From Microglena sp. YARC (lineage: Eukaryota; Chlorophyta; Chlorophyceae; Chlamydomonadales; Chlamydomonadaceae), in contig CM039462.1 of the NCBI GenBank assembly GCA_022414725.1, positions 184,366,960 through 184,430,959 of the forward strand: DNA of 64,000 nt, read 5' to 3'. Below are positions 58,140 to 64,000 of this stretch, one piece after another (the first letter of the stretch is position 1; each line of letters opens with the position of its first letter). A program made the translations under genes and the position numbers. The notes beneath the pieces are model-generated. The model searched no databases, was not told the origin of the DNA, and was given only the letters and a program-made list of their open reading frames with translations.

Positions 58140-59645
58140 GCAGCATTTGACTATCCTGTAAGCTATATGACCAGCTCAAATCGATATAGCATCCCTGTAA
58201 GCTATCGAACACTCGCGACAGTTCAGGAAGGCAGTGCAGCAGCAGCATCTAACAACTATCCTGTAAGCTAGATGCCGACCAGCTTCGACATAGCATCCTG
58301 TAAGCTATCGAACACTCGCGACAGTGCAGGAAGGCAGTGCAGCAGCAGCATCTGACAACTATCCTGTAAGTAGATCGACCAGACTCAACTCGATATAGGC
58401 ATCCTGTAAGCTATCGAACACTCGCGACAGTAAACAGGAGGCCAAGTGCGAGGCAGCAAGCATCTAACACTATCCTGTTAAGCTAGATCCGACCGAGCTG
58501 CAACTGATAATATCCTGTAAGCTATCGAAAACTGCGACAGTGCAGGAAGGAAGTGCAGCAGCAGCATCTAACACTATCCTGTAAGCTAGATCGAACGAGC
58601 TCAACTCGATATAGCATCCTGTAGCTATCGAACACTGGGTCGCAGACAGTTCAGGAAGGCAGTGCAGCAGCAGCATCTTACAACTATCCTGTAAGCTAAG
58701 ATCCGACGCAGGCTCACTCGACATAGGCATCTGTAGCCTATCGAACCTCGGACTGCGGGACAGTGCAGCAGCAGCATCTAACAACTATCCTGTAAAGTAT
58801 CTACGATCCGACGCAGTCCCTCAACTCGATATAGGCATCCTGTAAGCTAATCGAACACTACTCGCGGCGACAGTACAGGAAGGCAGTGCAGCAGCAGCAT
58901 CTAAACAACTATCCTGTAAGCTAGATCCGACCAGCTCAACTCGATATAGCAATCCTGTAAGCTATCGAAACTCGCGACAGTGCAGGAAGGAAGTGCAGGC
59001 AGCAGCATCTAACAACTATCCTGTAAGCTAGATCCGACCAGGCTCAACTTCGATATAGCATCTGTAGCTACTCGAACACTCGCGAACAGTACAGGAAGGC
59101 AGTGCAGCAGGCAGCATCTAACACTATCGCTGTAAGCTAGATCCGACCAGCCTCAACTCGATATAGCATCCTGTAAGTAGCTCTCGAAACTCGCGACAGT
59201 TCAGGAAGGCAGTGCAGCAGCAGCATCTACAACTATCCTGTAAGCTAGATCCGACCAGCTCAACTCGAATATAGCATCCTGTAAGCTATCGAAAACTGGG
59301 CGCGACAGTTTCAGGAAGGCGTGCAGCAGCAGCATCTACAACTATCCTGTAAGCTAGATCCGACCAGCTCAACTCGATATAGCATCTGTAAGCTATCGAA
59401 ACTCGCGACAGTGCAGCAGCATCTAACAACTATCCTGTAGCTAGATCCGACCAGCTCAACTCGATATAGCATCCTGTAAGAGCTATCGAAAACTCGGACA
59501 GTGCAGTGCAGCAGCATCTAACACTATCTGTAAGCTAGATTCCGACAGCTCAACTGCGCATAGCATCCTGTAAGCTATCGAACACTCGCGACAGCTGCAG
59601 GAAGGCAGTAGCAGGCAGCATCTAACAACTATCCTGTTAAGCTAG
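58140..59645 (-). repeat. 106-bp-type tandem array, copy 3 (noisy)
   Basis: About 14 units with CAGCAGCAGCATCTAACAAC and ATCCTGTAAGCTATCGAACA. Units differ by many one-base indels, unlike copies 1 and 2, which are clean. Confidence 0.85.
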
Positions 59646-60034
59646 ATCGACCAACTTTCAACCTGGTTGGTTGAACAAACGCGATTGATTGAGCGAAAAG
59701 TAAGCACTTTCCTGAGCAATTAGCGAACAGGCGATGCAACTCGTCGCGAAATCCTGGAAGCTTCCGTAATTTCCAAGAATTGAGTGGTAACGCAGCGAAA
59801 GATGTGGTGCTTCCTTCTGCGTGCATCCGAGCATATAAACGACTAAACCTTATCATGTTTCAGCTGAAGATCGCGACGTTCCACACATTTTGCGGTATGT
59901 CTATCCTGTGACAGGTTCACCTTTCACCGATGCGAGCGTTTGCGGTCAGCCAGCTGGTAACCAGGTCAGATCCGACACGTGTTTCTGCGAGTCCGCGTCA
60001 GCTGAATTCCCCTGCCCACAACTACACGTGTGTC
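59646..60034 (-). other. Segment copy 3: 5' exon and upstream region
   Basis: 59660-59870 matches 17860-18230 (AACCTGGTTGGTTGAACAAA, then GAGCAATTAGCGAACAGGCG and CTTATCATGTTTCAGCTGAA) but has almost no IAQEVLAR repeats. 59890-59950 matches the 26340-26410 upstream region of copy 2. Confidence 0.55.
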
Positions 60035-60500
60035 CCGACATTATTGTCAGACAAAGGAGAAGGGGCTAAACTTTTGAGAAGCAAGAAGATGGTGGTGAAT
60101 AACGTCAAGGTCCACTAAGTACTCGCACTGTCCACAACAGTGGTCAAAGCGCATCCAATGTGGCTATAGTGCAACTGGAACCTAGAGTGAACGCTGCTGA
60201 AACTTCTTCTGCTTCTGATAACGTGGAGCGACCGGAATGTATTCTGTGTTTCCTCGCCCCCCCCCCTAAAAACCCGCAGCTTCCGGAGAGGCAAATGTGG
60301 GCGCTTCAACCAACGACCCACCTGGGTCAGTTAGGCAGCTTACAATTGTTATCCTGGCCAGCTTAAATGCTGAATACGGGATGAAGGGACACGAAGGATT
60401 GGGACCTTGATACAAAACTTTAGCTGACTACGCCAATCAATTGGGTTCAAGGGTCACCGGTAAGAAGGTGTCCCACAAATTCTGTCTCTGACTGTAACAT
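60035..60500. mobile_element. Family C element, copy 3 (inverted, truncated)
   Basis: From ATTGTCAGACAAAGGAGAAG to GAAGGTGTCCCACAAATTCT and GTCTCTGACTGTA. Its far end is missing. Confidence 0.75.
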
Positions 60501-60504
60501 CACA

Positions 60505-61900
60505 TGTTTATCGACCCAACGGATGTCATTTGTTTCAAATAATGCATGTGGTCCCATGAACGCTGTGGTGCAATATGTCGACTGCACCCAAGCCCCTTAT
60601 CCGAAACTTCAACAATGTTTTTCGCGATAAAGTTTGAAACAATGTTTCGATACGCTGCTTGCGCGTTCATCATTTGATGACAGATTGATGCGTCTGACGT
60701 GCTGAACAGTCGTGCATGTGATCCACTTTGCGCGGTGACTCAGTTTATTTGACGATGGTACAGGTGGAATACACGCAAATGAAGCGATTACAGAGTGGCT
60801 CCAACGAATACGCGCAAGTGGTTGGTAGAGACCCAGCTGCGAACTGGTCCGATACACACACTATAAGCCCAGAATGCGATGCCCTAGTTTGGACTTTTCA
60901 TGCTACTTTTTGACGCTACACATGGGGCGTTCCTCGTCGCCTGGCGTTTTTTGCCTCTTCAACCTGCTGCAAGCCTCAAACGTGTGCCAAAGAAGCGATC
61001 TGCAGTCCTGGATGAATTATCAAGGTGTATCCGATTTTATTTGAGAATACTGTAGGGTCACCAAATACCTGTAATTGTTATGTTCGACATGCGGCTTCAT
61101 TCCCTTTCCCCCGCTCCAGGCAAGTTCAGGAAACGTCGCTAAAAGAGTTGCTATGCGTTTCGGAAGGCGATCGAGTCGGCTGCAGTGGTTAGGGGCTAGG
61201 CTACCTGAGATCGCCAAGGGGCATAAAAGTTATGGTGGGGCATGTTGTGGTGGCTGGAGCGGTGTAAGCTGCAGCGACGCAGCTCGCCAGCACGCCTTGG
61301 GTGTACCGAGTCGATTGATTTGTGTACACGTTCATGATTTTAGGAGGTTGATTGTGTGTGAAATGAATTCTGAAGAACGAAGAAAGGATACCTTGGAAGA
61401 GTTAAGTTTAACTTGTTTTAAGTTGTTATAACAGTATCGAAGGTATTGGACACAGGTGGCCGATCGCAGGTGCGAGAGGTCTCCATGTGATGTCGACTCG
61501 ACACGACGACGACAAGACAGGTGGGTTTTTCGATGACGCCGCCGTGGCGGTGCGAGGGACCGAGGCCGTCACATGCAATCTCAAGGAGAAGCTGCTACAT
61601 TTTCATCATCATACCCGCTTTCTAATGAGTCAGGTTCACATTACGCATGGTGGATTCCACTTGGTAGAGGGATTGTTCTTCTGATTGCGATAAGTCAACA
61701 GAAGATCAATTAAAATGAAACGCCTGGCTCCCTTCAGAAAACAATTTTGAGAAGGGAGGCTGCTATAAGCGCATGTGGAGCACATGCGTTTGTGAATTTC
61801 AGGGTGATTGTATGGGCGGCAAACAAGGTATTGGGGTCAAGAGGCGGTGACACATGGGTATGGTTCAAGTTCAATTGTTTTATGTAAAACATCATAATAA
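60505..61900. other. Noisy patchwork duplicating 35.4-35.6 kb and 51-53.5 kb
   Basis: 60515-60690 matches 51035-51200; 60940-61170 matches 35405-35625 (RNA-ligase 5' end with a Tc1-like end); 61430-61640 matches 52705-53200 without its MITE; 61670-61900 matches 53395-53570. A plus-strand frame at 60758-60913 (MVQVEYTQMKRLQSGSNEYA) has no recognised family. Confidence 0.6.
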
Positions 61901-63600
61901 TAGCAGGATACGATGCACGGTGATCCTCTACGCCGCGAACTCCAGGATTCATCGAACCTCGCAGACATGAGTGGGCAATTGAAATAAAGGCATCCTCGTG
62001 ACTGCTTATGTTGTCATTGGCCTTGGCACGGTGCTCCTCGCGCTGCGAACAAAGGATTCATCAGAACCTTGCAGACATGCCACATGTCTTCATAAGCGGT
62101 AATTCAATGCCGACTGTCTTGGTCATGCTTTGCTTTTTGGCACGGTGCTTACCTGCGCCGCTGAACTCAGGATTCTAGAAACTTGGCAGACATCGGATGG
62201 CTCCATTAGCGGCGGCCTTCGTGCTTGCTGTGTATGAATCAGCTTTGGCACGGTGCTCGCTCGCGAATCAGGATTCATCAGAAGCTTGCAGACATACCAT
62301 GTCCATCCTAGTCACTCCCTCAGTGCCATAGCTTTCCAGTTGTCATTCTGCCTTGGCACGGTGTCTCGCCCCGCGAACTAGGATTTCATCACGAACTTGC
62401 AGACTCACAATGTCTTCCTAGGGCGGCACAGAGTGCTTGCTGTAGTGTGAATCAGTTTGGCTACGTGGCTGCCTTTCGACCGCGAACTAGGATTCATCAG
62501 ACGCTTGCAGACATAAAATGTCCTTTCAACCGAGCGCGTCATATAGTGCATAGCTTAAGTCTGCATCAGCTTTGGCCGGTGCTCCTCGCCCGCGAATTCG
62601 GAATTCATCGAACTTAGCGACATCCAATGGCTCCAATAGAGGCTACTCAGTGCACGACTGTTGTTGTTCATCTGCCTTGGGCAGGTTGCTCTCTTCTACG
62701 GCGTAACTCAGGATTCATCAGAACCATGCAATACATCTAGATAGCCTACTTCAGCGGCGTAGCTCAGTTTGCACTGCCGAAGTATTGCTATTGGTTTGAC
62801 ACGGTGATCCTCGCCCTGGAACAATGGATTCATCAGAACTGGTTGCAGACATCGAGATAGCCTCCATCAGCGGCTAAGCTCAGTGCCTGGTTTCACTGGC
62901 ATCTGCCTTGGCAGCGGCGTGCTCCTCTCCCGCGAACTCAGGATTCATCAGTAAAGCGCTTGAAGACATGAGATGGCCTCGCATTAGCGTAACCTCAGTG
63001 CTGGCTTTCAGCTGTAATCTGTCCTTGGCACGGTGCTCACTCTCCCGCGAACAAAGGATTCGATCAGAACCTTGCAGACATCCAGATAGCTGCTCCTGAG
63101 CGGCATACTCAGTGGCTGGCCATGATTGGCATCTGCTTGGCGGCAGTGCCTCGCCTGCAAACTCACGGATCCATAAGAAGCTTGCACAAGATCCACATGG
63201 CTCCATAAGCGGCGTATCGCAATGCCGGATATCGTTGTGATCTTTTTTAGCAATATGCGGACGACCGTCGGCTGTCGCCCGGCCTTGACAACGCTCATCT
63301 TATGGGGTTTCTTTATTGAGATGATCAAGCATCTGTCCACTTAGCGCCTGTGCTTCACATGCAGGCGTCAGCAGCGGAAAGCAGTATGGCACTGGTTCGA
63401 TGATGAATCCTGCCGTGCATCAGCACCGTCCTTCAACTTGCTGCTCGGCGCATGGAAACAAAACCACAAGTTCCAATTGAAGCGCTTCCATAGACCGGTC
63501 CGATTGTTCCTTCAAAAATATCTCTCATCAAGCTTCGACGTGACTGAGGAATGAAAGAATAGATCTTCGTAATCTGCCACAGAACTCTAATACATTTTCT
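61900..63600 (-). pseudogene. Noisy duplicate of the MNPEFAGEEH ankyrin gene
   Basis: It is recognisable throughout by GGATTCATCAGAACCTTGCA and TCTGCCTTGGCACGGTGCTC units, ending at ATGGGGTTTCTTTATTGAGA like 55320-55345. One-base indels occur every 20-40 bases, so no frame survives. Probably raw-read-quality sequence rather than an evolved pseudogene. Confidence 0.7.
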
Positions 63601-63654
63601 GGAGAGCTAACCGGCCAAATTCTCATACGCTAGGACCTTTGGTATTGGGACGCG

Positions 63655-64000
63655 ATAAAGTGTGCTTGACATGACAGTAACATTTACAAAATGCAAGGTA
63701 TCATCCATTAAGTTGATTCAGTATGACCATAAACACAAGTTGCTGTGACATGAAAGTTTAAATTAAAAAATGCCAGGTATATCCACTATTGGATTCGTAT
63801 GACATACACAAGTGCTTGACATGACAGTAACAGTACAATTAAAAATTTGCCAAGGTATCATCCATTAATTTGATTCAGTAATGAACATACACAAGTGCTT
63901 GACATGTACAGTAACAGTAACATTAAAAAATGGGCCCAAGGTATCATCCATTAATTGAATTCAGTATGACATAAAAGTGCTTGAAATGACAGTAAAGTAA
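63655..64000 (-). repeat. Noisy copy of the 65-bp repeat array, runs to the window end
   Basis: AAGTGTGCTTGACATGACAG and ATCCATTAATTTGATTCAGT units as at 55655-56235. Confidence 0.8.

Noticed and set aside
1..64000. tRNA or rRNA genes
   Set aside because: I saw no cloverleaf with a GGTTCGAATCC-type loop or rRNA core sequence; a covariance search was not possible.

Overview
The window reads as DNA of a large eukaryotic DNA virus (Nucleocytoviricota-like), either a free genome or a copy integrated in a protist or algal nuclear genome. Giant-virus hallmarks include a DKPWxW repeat protein (1-406, minus), a giant-virus-type glycosyltransferase (1548-2354), F-box/leucine-rich-repeat and F-box/ankyrin proteins, an Rnl2-like RNA ligase (35.5-36.5 kb), a thioredoxin-fold protein, small conserved membrane proteins (45743-46117, 52010-52201), a dual-specificity phosphatase and a class I glutamine amidotransferase. 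No capsid, polymerase or packaging ATPase is present, so the lineage cannot be fixed. Eukaryote-like traits are strong too: spliceosomal introns with GTRAGT donors and pyrimidine-rich AG acceptors, long satellite-like arrays inside or beside introns, a LINE-type reverse transcriptase scrap, and a thioesterase resembling the plastid ALT family.

Layout: 0-11.7 kb, DKPWxW protein, glycosyltransferase, broken amidoligase-like gene and three F-box/LRR genes on the minus strand. 11.7-18.2 kb, a transposon-like element with a nested MITE, a HicB-like gene, a two-exon JmjC gene, a LINE scrap, AC-rich repeats and the first copy of a repeated gene segment with a 106-bp array. 18.4-22 kb, a four-exon gene coding two SUMO-interaction-like motifs, a Pro/Ser tract and a chromodomain split by a 1.96-kb intron made of nine 197-bp repeats. 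23-31.9 kb, F-box/ankyrin genes, a truncated SET domain, a second copy of the 106-bp segment, a 77-bp array and a frameshifted SIM/J-like gene. 32-46 kb, a mosaic of metabolic and RNA genes, many broken by one-base shifts. 46-53 kb, a second HicB-like gene cut by a Tc1/mariner-type transposase, a protease relic and membrane proteins. 53.5-64 kb, ankyrin array and repeats, of which 60.5-64 kb is a noisy direct duplicate of 51-56 kb.

Four interspersed element families recur: A, a 162-169-bp MITE with 4-bp target duplications; B, TA-flanked elements beginning TACAGTC; C, about 0.55 kb, with TGTGGGACACC in its inverted ends; and Tc1-like ends (TTTGAGAACAACTGTA). Several genes are cut by them.

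Functionally the intact or nearly intact genes lean towards handling host chromatin and protein modification: JmjC, SET, chromodomain, SIM-like motifs, and five F-box proteins that could recruit SCF ubiquitin ligases. Many frameshifts are one-base and lie in homopolymers or tandem repeats, which fits long-read errors at least as well as gene decay; error density rises sharply after about 54.6 kb.
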